Positions 10,303-21,486 of a stretch of 33,576 bases of DNA are shown here, piece by piece. The stretch's first letter is position 1; each line of letters starts with the position of its first letter. The notes beneath the pieces were generated by a model. The model searched no databases. It saw nothing but the letters and a program-made list of their open reading frames with translations, and was not told where the DNA came from. Made by a program: the position numbers and the translations under genes. Origin of the DNA: Phoronis australis (taxonomy: Eukaryota > Phoronida > Phoronidae); NCBI GenBank assembly GCA_002633005.1, contig NMRA01000003.1, positions 1,492,152-1,525,727 on the forward strand, in the 5' to 3' direction.

Positions 10303-11154
10303 AACGAATGAATATTAATGTTAAAATGGATTTATGGATGATAGGATTCAGGAAAGAACGTGAAATCGAAACAATACTGAGGGCCGAAGGCGTGAGCAGG
10401 GCCAAATGTTCTACCGTACTCGTCCGGTTTACGGCCCATGCTCGGCTTACCGCCCACCCCCGAAAATTTCAATTTTTCATTTTTAAGCGCCCATGCTTGG
10501 TTTACCGCCCAACCCCAATTTTTCATGATCGAGACCGTAAAAGTATCTGTGCTTCTGTGAACGTTAGTCGCACAAAATTAAGATTCCAAAACGTGCGCAA
10601 CTCGCTTACCTTTCTGTGACAATCAATCAGTCTTAGCGGAACCGGGACCTTGCCTTACTATGGCGGTAAAATACCCGTATTCTCATGCCCTTTACTGAAG
10701 GACACACAATTGTTTCCTTTGGCTCACGCCCGGAACTCCTGTCGGCATGTACATGTACTTATCACTGAGACAGCGCTTGTCGAATGTATTTCATTTGCTG
10801 TAGAGACCAGCAAAGCAGTACTTGACAGGGATATCACGTCCGTGGCCAGCCTTTCTGTGATTCTCCGTGACAGTATACGAAACATAACCACCCTGAGCAT
10901 TGAAATAAAAAAGACATGGTCCATTGTGACAAGCCAACTTGTGTCGCTGTTCTCGTCTTGATTGAACGCATGTTTTTAATGACTTTCACTCCTGACACCA
11001 AAATGGAAGCCCCCAACCAAAGGCAAGAGCGCAAAAAATCAACTTGTCATTAGCGCAAGTCGAACATTCTGTCCATGTTCCACCTGGTCAAAACCTTATT
11101 TTTTGAACTTTTGACTTGCCTGATGACTTTTTACAAGCGTTTTGGCAGCTGACT
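10303..11154. other. Gene-free stretch containing one MITE
   Basis: Apart from the small MITE at 10412-10539, no recognisable coding or RNA feature was seen. Open frames here are short and lack motifs. Confidence 0.5.
10412..10539 (+). mobile_element. Small GCCCA-motif MITE, copy A
   Basis: This copy carries repeated modules of the form TTTACC/CGCCCATGCT (GGCCCATGCTCGG, CGCCCATGCTTGG, TTACCGCCCA). The ends are imperfect inverted repeats, TACCGTACTCG on the left and CGAGACCGTA on the right. It is the same family as 15058-15172 (same orientation) and 31485-31643 (inverted), aligned by these modules and the GAAAATTT/AATTTTTC spacer. Confidence 0.6.
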
Positions 11155-11157
11155 GAG

Positions 11158-11527
11158 TAGACCGGCAGCACAGAGCACTTAGCATAGATGAACGAGGTAC
11201 CAACATCTGACCACGGGAGCATTTAAAGTCCACCTCAGTATGTACAGAAATGGACGTCTGCCGTTGTCTGCACTCTGGGTGTGACCCCTGGGGGCCTTAC
11301 AAAGACCCCAAAAATGAACTAGACTAGATATTCGAGGTACCAACCAAAACTGATTTAAAACGAACAATAGTACGGCACTGAACACCGAATGACCCATGAC
11401 AGACAAATTGCACTCTGGAATGGGTCCGGCAGAAACCAAAAAAGGACCCCCCAAAAATGAGCTAGCACATACATTCGAGGTACCACACAAAACCAATTCC
11501 ATGTGATTCAATACATGTCACAGATCA
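11158..11527 (-). repeat. Left inverted arm
   Basis: Reverse complement of the outer part of the right arm. GGTACCTCG-type subunit starts, in reverse, lie at about 11193, 11333 and 11476. Similarity stops exactly before the N at 11528, whereas the right arm continues inward through several more units. Confidence 0.85.
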
Positions 11528-11528
11528 N

Positions 11529-11948
11529 GACACTCAAATCACCAGTAACAATATGAATGAAACACTCAAGGATTGGCTCTATTTTAACGAATTATTACAA
11601 ACTTTATCTTTTTCTTTGTTTGCAGTTTATTTAAAAAATTCAAGGGAAACGCTAGACAAATTGTTCCGATACCTGTGAGGTGATTTCATAAGTTGAGTGT
11701 GACAAAATATGTGGTCGATTTTTAGTTCAAATTTGCTAAGTCAAGCCAAAAAAATGCGACTTAAGTGATTGTGGAGCGCAGTTATGCTAAGGTCACTTGT
11801 TCTTTAGAAAGTTAGTGAGGAATAATTAAACTGTTCAAAAGTATTATCACGTGTTTGTAACCTAAAATGGGATGATGCAGCTGATCTAATATTTAAAAAA
11901 TACCGTGTCAGACACAGTCATGTGACCCTACCATGATGTGTCCAAAAC
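11529..11948 (+). repeat. 420-bp duplicated segment, copy 1
   Basis: Matches 24444-24863 at constant offset 12,915 with no difference that I could find by eye over 420 bp. It begins on the first base after the N at 11528. No domain is recognised in it. It may be a very recent duplication or an assembly artefact. Confidence 0.9.
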
Positions 11949-12397
11949 TTTCAAACAGCATAGTAACAGATAGTCAAAATCACTGTATCGACAAGAACAT
12001 CAAGCTACATACTATATGCTTAATGTCAACAGTAGTTTGCTGTTAGTTTTTAATATGTTTCAATATCAGATTCGTCACTGTTACTCCAGCTTGATTCGGG
12101 CTCGCTTGTTTCGTCATAGCCCATTTCCTTTACCTCTTGATCGGCTTGGTTTTCTTGTAAAAGATCAGCACCTCCAAAAAGGACATCAGGAACGGCAGAT
12201 CCACAAAACCATTTGGGAGTGTAGTATCCATCTTTTACCTTCCAACCGTAGGTAAGAGGATCCAAACCGTTTCCCGGATCGGCCGAATCCACTTGGCCTC
12301 AGAGCAAGGCAACATAATGGGCTCGTTTGAGCTTGTTCAATAGTGTCTTTCGGCAAGGAGGAAGCAATGCGCAGTCAATCTTCTTGATGTTGGACAT

Positions 12398-12747
12398 CTA
12401 GTTTTGGGGGGGCTCGAATTTCTGACCAAGTGGACCTTTTGCTAACAGAAAAGCTGGAGGACCAACGGTGTACCACCTTTAGTACTGTGAACTGTGCGTC
12501 TGCGCCTTTTTAGTGGACTTTTGTCTCGTTTCCACGGACTGTTTGTTTCTCTGAGGCGGACCTTTTTTGCCCACTTCGCCAAATGGGGGGCTCCTTCGAG
12601 CCCCCCCCCGAGCCCCCCTGGGTGCGCGCATGAAATCTCATCACCATTTACTGTTTTTTGACGTGAAACTGGGCATTTTGGTTTAACACTATGAAAAAAA
12701 TTGAAATTATTTTCGTTTTTTTATATTTTATCAATTACAGTTATTAC
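12398..12747 (-). other. Candidate intron in the HAxTGCD ORF
   Basis: Minus-strand donor AACAAG|GTAATA and acceptor AACTAG|ATGTCC join two coding blocks in phase 0, bringing RYLKL to an ordinary distance from LPPC. The interior is non-coding and holds the GC hairpin at 12585-12606. Confidence 0.4.
12585..12606. repeat. Perfect 9-bp GC hairpin
   Basis: GGGGGGCTC (12585-12593), loop CTTC, GAGCCCCCC (12598-12606). A second GAGCCCCCC follows, and a related GGGGGGGCTCGAA lies at about 12406-12418, so several alternative stems and G-runs are possible. Confidence 0.85.
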
Positions 12748-13569
12748 CTTGTTCATTTTTCCGGTCATCTCTATTAATTTCAGATATCGACGCTTCATTG
12801 ACATCTTTGACTCCTCCCTTCATTAAATAGGAGGAATATGTCTTCTTCTAACTTTCTTCCGTCTGGGACATCTACGCTTATTAACTCTGAGAAGAAGGTG
12901 ATAAGTGTCCCAGATGAGTCTTTCATCAGGATTTCCAGAGGCCTCACTTTCCCTGCTGCTGTGACGTCACACCCTGTCATTGCATGCAATTTTCAGGCAA
13001 TGCTGCAGCGAGAACCCTTGTTACCGAAACACATCGTTGTTTATACATTTACTTAAATAGCATTGGGACTCTGCCACGTGGCTGCGCACCAAATTAGGGG
13101 TGATTTGTATTTTATCACGGAAGACCTTAATGTCGGCCATCGACAAATGACTCCGCGAAACTAAAACATTGCAAACACTATACACTACACTGAATTTCGA
13201 CATCATGTAAAAATTTCTTCAAAAAGTTACCACTAGGCGAGTTGTAAGACAGTTAAAACTGTCTTACATCTTGACACCCGTCTGCTTTTTGCTTGTAGTG
13301 ATCATGAGAGTAAACACGCGCTTTAGTGAACGAAAGTTTTTTTATAATTAGTTTTTGTTTCCTGCGGTCCCGCTTTTTGCAGTTAACTCGTTAAATCCAC
13401 AACTTTTGTCACCAATTGTGTACTTCGATGTTCGTGTTGCAATTTTTAATATCTTGTTGTCTAGTTGTTTGGATTTCCCACCCGAGTACTTGAATTAGCA
13501 GGGGAAAGCTGCATGAACGATTGTACCTCCACTTTTTAAGGTCCTTTCTGGGTTTTTGGTAGACTATTT

Positions 13570-14535
13570 CCGAGTAAAATTTGTCTTTCACGGGTCATTG
13601 GGTTTTCAGTGCAGCACGATTGTTGGTTTTAAATCAGTTTAATCTAACTGTCTCAAAAATGGCAGGCCGTGGTTGAGATTTTTGAGGGTTTCTGCCAGGC
13701 ATAATCCAGAGTGTATTTTGTACCTCGAAAATCTAGTCTAGATCAAATTTTGATGGCACACCGTGGTTGAGATTTTTGGGGGTTTCTGCCGGGCACAATC
13801 CAGAGTGTAATTTGTCTGTCATAGGGCATTTAGTGATCTGTGACATGTATTGAATCATATGGAATTGGTTTTGTGTGGTACCTCGAATGTATGTGCTAGC
13901 TCATTTTTGGGGGGTCCTTTTTTGGTTTCTGCCGGACCCATTCCAGAGTGCAATTTATCTGTCATGGGTCATTTGGTGTTCAGTGCGGTACTATTGTTCG
14001 TTTAAAATCGGTTTTGGCCGGTACCTCGAAAATCTAGTCTAGCTCAAATTTTTGATGGCATACCGTGGTTGAGATTTTTGGGGGTTTCTGCCGGGCACAA
14101 CCCAGAGTGTAATTTGTCTGTCATAGGGATTTTAGTGATCTGTGACATGTATTGAATCACATGGAATTGGTTTTGTGTGGTACCTCGAATGTATGTGCTA
14201 GCTCATTTTTGGGGGGTCCTTTTTTGGTTTCTGCCGGACCCATTCCAGAGTACAATTTGTATGTCATGGGTCATTTGGTGTTCAGTGCGGTACTATTATT
14301 CGTTTCAAATCAGTTTTGGTTGGTACCTCGAATATCTAGTCTAGCTCATTTTTGGGCTGTTTGTAAGGCCCCCAAGGGTCACACCCAAAGTGCAGGCAAC
14401 GGCAGACGTCCATTTCTGTACATACTGTGGTGGACTTTAAATGCTCCTGTGGTCAGATGTTGGTACCTCGTTCACGTATGCTAAGTGCTCTGGGCTGCCG
14501 GTCTACTATGCTAAGTGCTCTGGGCTGCCGGTCTA
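13570..14535 (+). repeat. Right arm: ~301-bp tandem repeat of two ~150-bp subunits
   Basis: TACCTCGAAAATCTAGTCTAG recurs at 13721 and 14022, and the TACCTCGAATGT type at 13879 and 14181, then further subunits at 14324 and 14464. Spacings alternate about 158 and 143 bp. The inner units (from about 13570) are more diverged. The tip carries a 30-bp direct duplication (14477-14506 and 14507-14536) containing TGCTAAGTGCTCTGGGCTGC. The 110-codon open frames inside both arms are mirror images of the repeat and not independent genes. Confidence 0.85.
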
Positions 14536-14538
14536 GAG

Positions 14539-15057
14539 TACCCCTATAGCCTAGTAGTAGTATCTTCCGATTGTTGAGCACGTGCTTTGAAAAACAGCGG
14601 TGTTGGCTTTGAACTCAAAAAGAAATATACAATGTATATAAAATGTTACATTGTTTAAAAGTGTTCAATAAGAATACCTGTCAATCATTAGTACGTGCTT
14701 GGTGTGTCCAGGGGAACAAATCTTTCCAAATCAAGTGCTCCCCTAAATACACCGCGAACTAGCGGAGTATGGTGTGATCTGTCTTTTCTCTCAAGAAACT
14801 TGCCCTACTGAACGCACGCCTACCTGTAGGAATACCTTAGTTCTAAGAGATGACCAGCAGCGACCGAGGTACGTAAAAACCCAATCACGCTCCGGATCAC
14901 GACGCCACTGTATTGTGTGCGCAGCTCGCCGAAGTCCGTTACTTCAAACCCCCGACCTATATTTTAACTGATATGCTTGAAGTCCGACGTCAGTGAAGCT
15001 CCGTCAGGGTAAAATCTAGGCAATGACCATCGGTCCTCAGTGCAGTAAGCAACAACT
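14539..15057. other. Gene-free stretch
   Basis: No coding motif, repeat or RNA gene recognised. Confidence 0.5.
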
Positions 15058-15172
15058 CCCGACTTTTCAAAAATTTCGATTTTAACCGCCCATGCTCTGC
15101 TTACCGCCCACCCCCTGTTTTTAAGATTCCCAATTTGAGCGCCCAGGGCGGTAACGCAGACGAGTACGGTAT
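15058..15172 (+). mobile_element. Small GCCCA-motif MITE, copy B
   Basis: The segment from CCCGACTTTTC to CGAGTACGGTAT contains CGCCCATGCTCTGC, TTACCGCCCACCCCC, CCCAATTT and GCGCCCAGGGCGGTAAC. It aligns with the reverse complement of the last two thirds of copy C (31485-31643). Its right end matches the left end of copy A (TACCGTACTCG read in reverse), and its left end is truncated. Confidence 0.6.
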
Positions 15173-18100
15173 ATTTTGGTGTAGGCTACCAGTGATATCG
15201 CTCAATGGAAAGCAGACGATAACATGGATCATTTTAAGTAAATATGCATTTGGATCAATTGACCTACATGGCCTCAAATCTATGAGTCAACTTAGGGAAC
15301 CTTCGGGACCATCATGCAAAGTCGACACAAATTCAGTGTGCTAGTTGGCCCAAGTTAAGCAACTCCAGAGCGTCAATGAAAATTTTTATGCGCCAATGAC
15401 GCCGGGAGCGACCTTAAAATTATTAATGTGACAAATATCCAATCACGAAAACTCATGATGCAAAAAATTCCAAATACAACAATAAGAAATAACACCACAT
15501 AAGTCCAAGGTTTAGGTTGAAAATATTCCTAACAAAGTTAAAATTTTCTGAAACTTGCCAGGGAAATATTCCACCAGAAAAATATCTCTAATAATGCAGT
15601 TCCGTCAACAACCTTATATTCAGCACCGTTTACTTAAAGCTTTCCTAGCTAATTATAGCTAATTGCATGAAAAAGAACTGGGGGACCAACAGAATTCTTC
15701 CTCTGAAATACCACATCCACCTACTTTCGGTGAATCCTAGTTATACCATAGATACTCGTTACCTATAACCTATGGTTCTACGAAGGGTTGATTTTATGAA
15801 AGATAAATTTTGTAAGCCTGAATTAAGCCGTAGACAACGCCACACAGGACGTTCCAAAATGGAAAATCCAGGGTCTAGCGGACCTGCCACCAGGGCATTC
15901 CGCGTCTGGATCGACACTCAAGAAGAGGGAGAGGAATCGAGACAAGAATCCACGGTGTTGTACTTTTCAGAAAAAAATGAGACTCACCTCGGTTAAAGTT
16001 CTACTCGTTGATGGTTTCGATTCTAACTGCCAGTGACCGACTACTTCGAATCGTCACCGCTCACCAATCGATCGAACTCAGCCGACCAACCAACATAAGA
16101 CACTTGTGTACGACCCTCCCGATGCTCCCTGATTCAAGTAGGAGCCCATTGTCCGTTTTGATCCACGGCTTGGCTCCTCTACATTTTTGACGACAGCAAA
16201 ACAAGAACGCTTCTCACCTTGAAAGCACATTGTTACGCCATGTGATTGAGCCCTAGGGCACAGCTATGCGTGTCCGCGCAAAAAAATAGTTAGCTATAGC
16301 GCACAGTAACATTGAAACAGAGTCGCAGAACCCTTGGCTATATGTTAAAATTGTATTCTGTAAAATTAGATTGGTAAAGAGGTTATGAACACGAATAAAT
16401 TTTATTCTTTTATGAATCAGGTAACAAAGCATTCACTACACAAGGCCGCGCATTGATCTTAAAGGGAATCCCCAGTAAAGTGTTGTTCAAGTTCGCTTTT
16501 AACTCAGATAGACTAAACAATATATGTTTGATATATCTGAGCTTTTAACAAGGATAGTTCGTTTAAGTCTTGGGTCAAAATTTCCCTTTCAAAAAAGGAC
16601 AAATATTCATTTTTTATGAAGAACTCTATTACGCTTCAGTTCAAACTGAAAATTTTATGAAATCCAAGATAAGCGATGGCAGGCAATCCTTGGGCAAGGC
16701 CATAATTAGATAAAGATCTTTGCCTCAGGCTAAACATGCCTATTGTGGTCTGTGGGCTTGTAATTTATGAGCATAACACCGTCCGCTCAAAACAATGGAA
16801 GTCGAGCGGACGCTTTTATCAAACCCTGCCCATCATGGTGGCTACTGTATAGCTTTGACGGGTAGTGAAGCCGGAAAATTTGGAACCCTAAGTGTAGAGA
16901 GTATACTCGAAAGGGGGGCCTATTTGTAGCGTACTTTCATAAACAAGTAATCCTTTCGTGGACTTTTTTCAAGAGAAACACTGAAACACTGTAGGTTTTA
17001 ATTTCGGCCTAACCCGTTCATACGGATTCTTGGACAGCTGTCTTTTTTAACCGAAAGATCACAAAGAAGAGAAAAAAAACGTTCTCGATATATTATTCGT
17101 GAAGCTCATGGAAAAGGGAACCTATAATTACGAACTCCCAAATTGAATCCGTTTGTAAAGCATAATTCCTCAGTGAATGAAATCACACTTTCATAGAGAA
17201 TTTTGCCGTATCTCCATAAAGTCACTTAGTGGCACTTCCTGTATGTCTCTTCTACCGCCCCCTCAACCCCCTTCCCTCCTCCCAACCAACCGGTTATATT
17301 CCGACAAATGTCTAAGGCTGCAATGTACAGTTACTGGTTGTCGCAGCCAATTTGCACTTGCCTGGGAATTATATTTTTGGTGTATGCTGTGTTTGATGGC
17401 TGTTTTGAGGTATACATTGCAAGTAGGCTTAGTGAACCTAGTGTGCTTGTTTGATAACGCATTGTGAATCTAAAAATAGTTCTGTTGTAGATTTCATTTA
17501 CCGGGTACGTCCAAATAGCGGCTCACTGTAGCAGTGTTGCTTGCAATGCAGTGACTAGCGGATTTGTTTGATTTCAGGTAGCTCTGAGGCCCTCAAACAG
17601 TCCAGAATTGCAAAATAAAATAATTGGATGGTAACACTTTTGGGCCACATTGTGGAATTTGTAGTAACTTTTCTTTCAAAATCTAGGTTTCGATCGTGTC
17701 GAGCATATTGACAGGGAACTGGTGATTTCGGCAGAAAAGTGACAGTTCTGTGTTTGGCCACTTTTCTCTGAATCTGTCTCACTTTCCAGTGGAAGTGAAA
17801 ATTATAGCGTCGAAAGAATACAAAAAAAAATAATTGCAGGCGGTCTGGTACATTTTGTACCAGGCTTGCACAGGCCGCTAACGTGGACCCATTGAACTGA
17901 TCACCTGAAACTATTTTTGTGCTTTATTAATATATAGTTAAAATCGAATTGAGGACGAGCTAGAAACCTGACTCAAGGGTTTGGCAGTGTAGCCCACTAC
18001 CTCGAGTAAAGAAAGTGGGTACCTACCACACTAGGGACACTGCCTCCTCGCGTTGAAAGTAGAGGATTGAATAAAGTTTTTGTGGTTATTTGTAGAGTGT

Positions 18101-19765
18101 TTTGTTTGACTCACAACTTTTCGTTCGTACAGTTTTGGACAGAGTCTGGAGGAACGATGACAGGTCCGGTGATGTGTGCACTGCCTGCCAAGTCCCAATG
18201 AGAACTGTGCAGTAACTCCCAGCAACGCAAAAATGGTAATGCCAGGTTGGAGATTGGAGAGCGCACTTTGGTTTTTAGCTTGAAGTATACGAGTGATCCT
18301 GGTTCGACAATTTCATCCAGCGCTGAAACAAAAGGCGCCCAACAACTGTCAAACCATCTCCGAGACATTTGAATAGCGTCGGGAAAATATTTGGCCGTAG
18401 GGATTGTTAGTATTATGCGATCACTGGAACTTGAAGGAATGAACACGACGATTATGGACAGATGGCGCAGTCACCGAAGTGACGACAGCGGGTAGTTACA
18501 TTGTCCACTTCGGTGCATAATCGGGGTACTACACCATGGTGACATTGGACGAAATCCGCGTTGTTTTTGTGCAATGTTTTGTGTAAATAAAGGTTTGAAA
18601 ACTATTAATCTGGCTTATATATATTTTTAGAAGCAGATTTGGTTTTTGTCCCATTTAAAAGAGCATGCCACCCAAAAAACAACCTAGTTTGTATCAATTT
18701 AGATCGAGTAGTTCTACTCCATAACGACACTTACGGTTGCGTTACATGACACCTGACGGCAGACGGAGGTGTTGAAATTATCCAATGACGTCATCGGTTT
18801 CACACGCAGTCTGTTCAGCAGTTCACAACACGGGTTACTGGTGTCAGTTTATCGAATGAAGTCATCGTTTAACACCAATAAATCATCAAACTTCGATGTA
18901 AAACCCTTAAAAATACTCCGAGTTCTTATAAAAACGTGTTGTTTTATTTCGCTCTTACGAATTTATTGGTATTTGGACACACCGTAGCCTACAAAGTTCG
19001 GCAGGCCCGAGGTCCGTAGCCGAGGAGTTTGGGGTATGTTCAGAGATAATTTCGAAGTATTTTCCGTGAGATACAGACAGAAGAACCTAGATCTGTGTTG
19101 TTCAGACTTGTGATTTTTTTTAGTTCTAAACACAAAACGCTTGTTATCCTGTCCAGTGGCTCGGAGCCCAATCAGGCCCGTCGCGGCCGGCCGCATTGCC
19201 GTTCCCGGCCAGTGGCTCGGAAACTGATCAAACATCACGAACATAAACCAGCCAAAGTTCAGTGGAAACTAAACTTCCAGTCAAGAAAATACTATAATAG
19301 TGAGCCAAAGTAATGTGCACGTGGTTATGTTGGTGAATTAGCCACGAAACTGCAAATCTACTTACTCGTCGGGGCCGCGACATGAATTCAGGTTCCGCTT
19401 TGGCCACAGGGCAGAAGTTGTACATTGACAATCATTATTTGAGTAATGTAAATGTAAATAAAGATTCCCCTAACACCTGGCCGTGGGATGGAAATCGAGT
19501 TGTTTCACAACAGTTTCTGCCAGCAAACACTAAATTAGCATGAGCTCACACGGCCTTGGTGACCCGCCAACTAGTTTTATGGCACCTAAAGCCGGTAACG
19601 CAGTGATTTATTCATTGCTGGCTTCTCAAATCATTTCAGTGCTCTCACGAAAACTCCAAAGGCATTACAAATTGATGAGACAGACTTTGTTTCAGTTTTA
19701 TTTAAGTATTGATTAGGGTGAGAATAATTCATTTTGAAACAGAACGCTCAGTAATAAACGCCAAC
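15173..19765. other. Long gene-free stretch
   Basis: Only short open frames; the longest is about 110 codons on the minus strand at 18111-18446, with no recognisable domain. Minor structures are a GCGGCCGGCCGC palindrome at about 19181-19192 between two copies of CCAGTGGCTCGGA, and GTCACCGAAGTGAC near 18470. No gene is supported. Confidence 0.5.
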
Positions 19766-19935
19766 ATGGCAACTCGCAATCCCGACTTAGGACGAGCTAG
19801 AGCTCATCAGTCCCGACTTCGCAGGTGGATCGTTAAGTTGTACAGGCTATCAATTCGAACAGGAATACAGTGATGAAGAAATACTAGAGAGGCGCCGTGA
19901 ACAAGCACAGACAACGGAACGTATGGAGTTATTTG
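19766..19935 (+). other. Possible exon remnant (Y.FE.EYSDEEI block)
   Basis: An ATG at 19766 opens a 35-codon frame. A second frame, open from 19791, reads GYQFEQEYSDEEILERRREQ and continues to TTERMELF, followed at 19936 by GTAAG, a splice-donor match. The Y.FEPEYS.EE style recalls the segment preceding the Cys-rich P2X7-like domain in expanded invertebrate families. The expected GN..WC.C..C block was not found downstream, and the start is in a different frame. It may be a broken exon or a chance frame. The second frame runs on to a stop near 20085. Confidence 0.25.
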
Positions 19936-20085
19936 GTAAGCCGACATTCGTGAGGCACTGTCGACGTCTGCAGGCCACAGACACGGAGATGTTTCACGGC
20001 CCCATACTTGCTATTTACAGCGTACTTTTCATTCTTCACTACCATGAGCCACTACTTCCTAAGCATTTCGGACTCTCGAGGAAGT

Positions 20086-21349
20086 AAAAAAAAAAATGAT
20101 ATACCCGCTTTCCTTGCAGCTGCTTAGTTCGGACAAGCGGGAACGATGCACCGCAAATTAACGGCATTCACTCTGCATATGAACCACTGACGTTGCTAGT
20201 GTCGTTTCTCACCTTCCTCACAGGTTAACACGACATCTCTCGGCGAGGTCAGGTCGACCGTATGCGAGGCGATGTGGATATAGACCGATTAAGACGGCAA
20301 AAAAGACTAATTAAATCGGGTGGCATTATCCTTTAATATTTTAACTAGCTAATTATATCACAATGTTTTCTGTTTAAAAACAATTTACAAAATTCTTTGG
20401 TAAAAGCCATCGTGCAATGTGTTACCTCCGTCTCGCTAAATAGTGAATGTTGATCGGCAAAGACCCTTTTGGACCACTGACGTCACACACATGCCAGCAG
20501 CTGGGGTGAAAATCGTTTTCAAGATTTTTTTACAGTTGTTGTTGTGTTAAGTTTGTTTTGAGGTAACGCAGTGTGCCTTGCGTATCATGAATCAATTCAG
20601 AAAATAAACATTTCCAGTAAACTGAAAAACAGTGCAATGTTTCAATATACACAAATAGTAAGAGCTGTGACTGAAAGTAGCTCATTTAAGATAAGCTTAG
20701 CGGACTGATTTGAGGTTATGGAGAACCTTATAGACACCTTTTCATTTATCAAAATGTAATATAAAACTATTAACATTTTTTGAAAGTAGAAATCCTGTAA
20801 AATTTGATTTTTGACTTTTTACTAATCTGTCATTAATTGGGTCACGTGACCCTGTTTTAGTAAAATTTAGCCAAAAAGAAAGGTACGACATTGAGAGCAA
20901 AACAACTATATCAATTTTATTTGATATCTGGTGATGCTGATTCACCGAGACAACGTGGACACCTTTATAAACAAGCCAACACTCTTTAGAAAGTTTCGCA
21001 TGTGCTCTGTGGCAGTTAAAATGTAATTTCTAAATTCCTTTTACTCCTCCATGTATACTGCTTTCATAAGTGGTGTAACCTTAAATCGGCAAGGTTGCCG
21101 ATTTAAAGTATTAAAATACGCCTATCACAATCGTTTAAAGCGTTTTTTGGGTTACTCCAACTTTTGTAAAGGAAGTAGTGGCATATACACTCTCTATAAT
21201 TTTCAGTGTTGTGAAGCTAATCTGCGCAAGCTTTTTTTCTCAAGTCTTATGACTCCATTATCCTAATCTGTGAATGCTATAGTTGCCATCAACCATTTTA
21301 ACTTCGCGCACTACGGGCATTCGTCTGTTCTTAATACATTCACGTTTTA
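20086..21349. other. Gene-free stretch
   Basis: AT-rich, with no recognised feature. Confidence 0.5.
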
Positions 21350-21486
21350 CTGCTTATATGCAGTTCTGTTATTAGACTTTGTCTTATAAAGTAATTTTTT
21401 TATTTCATTAGATTATTCTATTTTGTACTATTTTTTCTCTATGTGGACAACTGTGAAGCTCGTAATAAAGATGTTCATTCATTCAG
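21350..21486 (+). mobile_element. Possible LINE 3' tail
   Basis: A T-rich stretch ends TGTGAAGCTCGTAATAAAG followed by ATGTTCATTCATTCA. AATAAAG plus a short ATTC repeat is typical of L2/CR1-type 3' ends. No coding part is attached, so a chance match is possible. Confidence 0.35.

Larger units (their letters stand above)
12050..12986 (-). pseudogene. HAxTGCD-family ORF remnant, C-terminal part
   Basis: Read on the minus strand from 12986: HAMTGCDVTAAGKV, then FFSELISVDVPDGRKLEEDI, then in shifted frames GGVKDVNEA and RYLKLIEMTGKMNK. A likely phase-0 GT-AG intron (12747 down to 12398) follows, then SNIKKIDCALLPPC, LLNKLKRAHYVALL, a TGA where the family has Trp, and DPLTYGWKVKDGYYTPKWF with an acidic Ser/Asp tail ending at a TAA (12050-12052). 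The order HAxTGCD, DVNEARY, LPP, RAxY, GW...P.W matches a recurrent, poorly characterised ORF family I recall from invertebrate genomes, often near mobile DNA. Its biochemical function is unknown to me. Two frameshifts and one nonsense codon make it non-functional. The upstream part of the protein is not recognisable before the right arm begins. Confidence 0.6.
11158..14535. mobile_element. Large element with long repeat-built inverted arms
   Basis: Inverted arms about 370 bp long (11158-11527; 14136-14505 plus a 30-bp tip copy to 14535) match at roughly 95% (about 17 mismatches counted by eye). Both tips read TAGACCGGCAGC inward, and GAG stands immediately outside each end (11155-11157; 14536-14538), a possible 3-bp target duplication. 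The arms are built of subunits marked by GGTACCTCG every 140-159 bp. This layout resembles foldback-type or complex-TIR DNA transposons. The interior carries a broken HAxTGCD-type ORF on the minus strand. The left arm is cut at an N (11528), so the element as assembled may be incomplete or misjoined. Superfamily is not assigned. Confidence 0.65.

Noticed and set aside
11179-14484. Two near-identical 110-codon open frames (minus 11179-11511, plus 14152-14484)
   Set aside because: They are the two inverted arms of one element translated in the same relative frame. They lack ATG-supported or domain-like content and arise from the repeat itself.
13570-14535. CRISPR-like array
   Set aside because: The repeats are long (~150/300 bp), contiguous without spacers, and mirrored in the opposite arm, so this is a transposon-type arm in eukaryotic DNA.
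18111-18446. 111-codon open frame on the minus strand
   Set aside because: No motif, no splice context and no related sequence elsewhere in the window.
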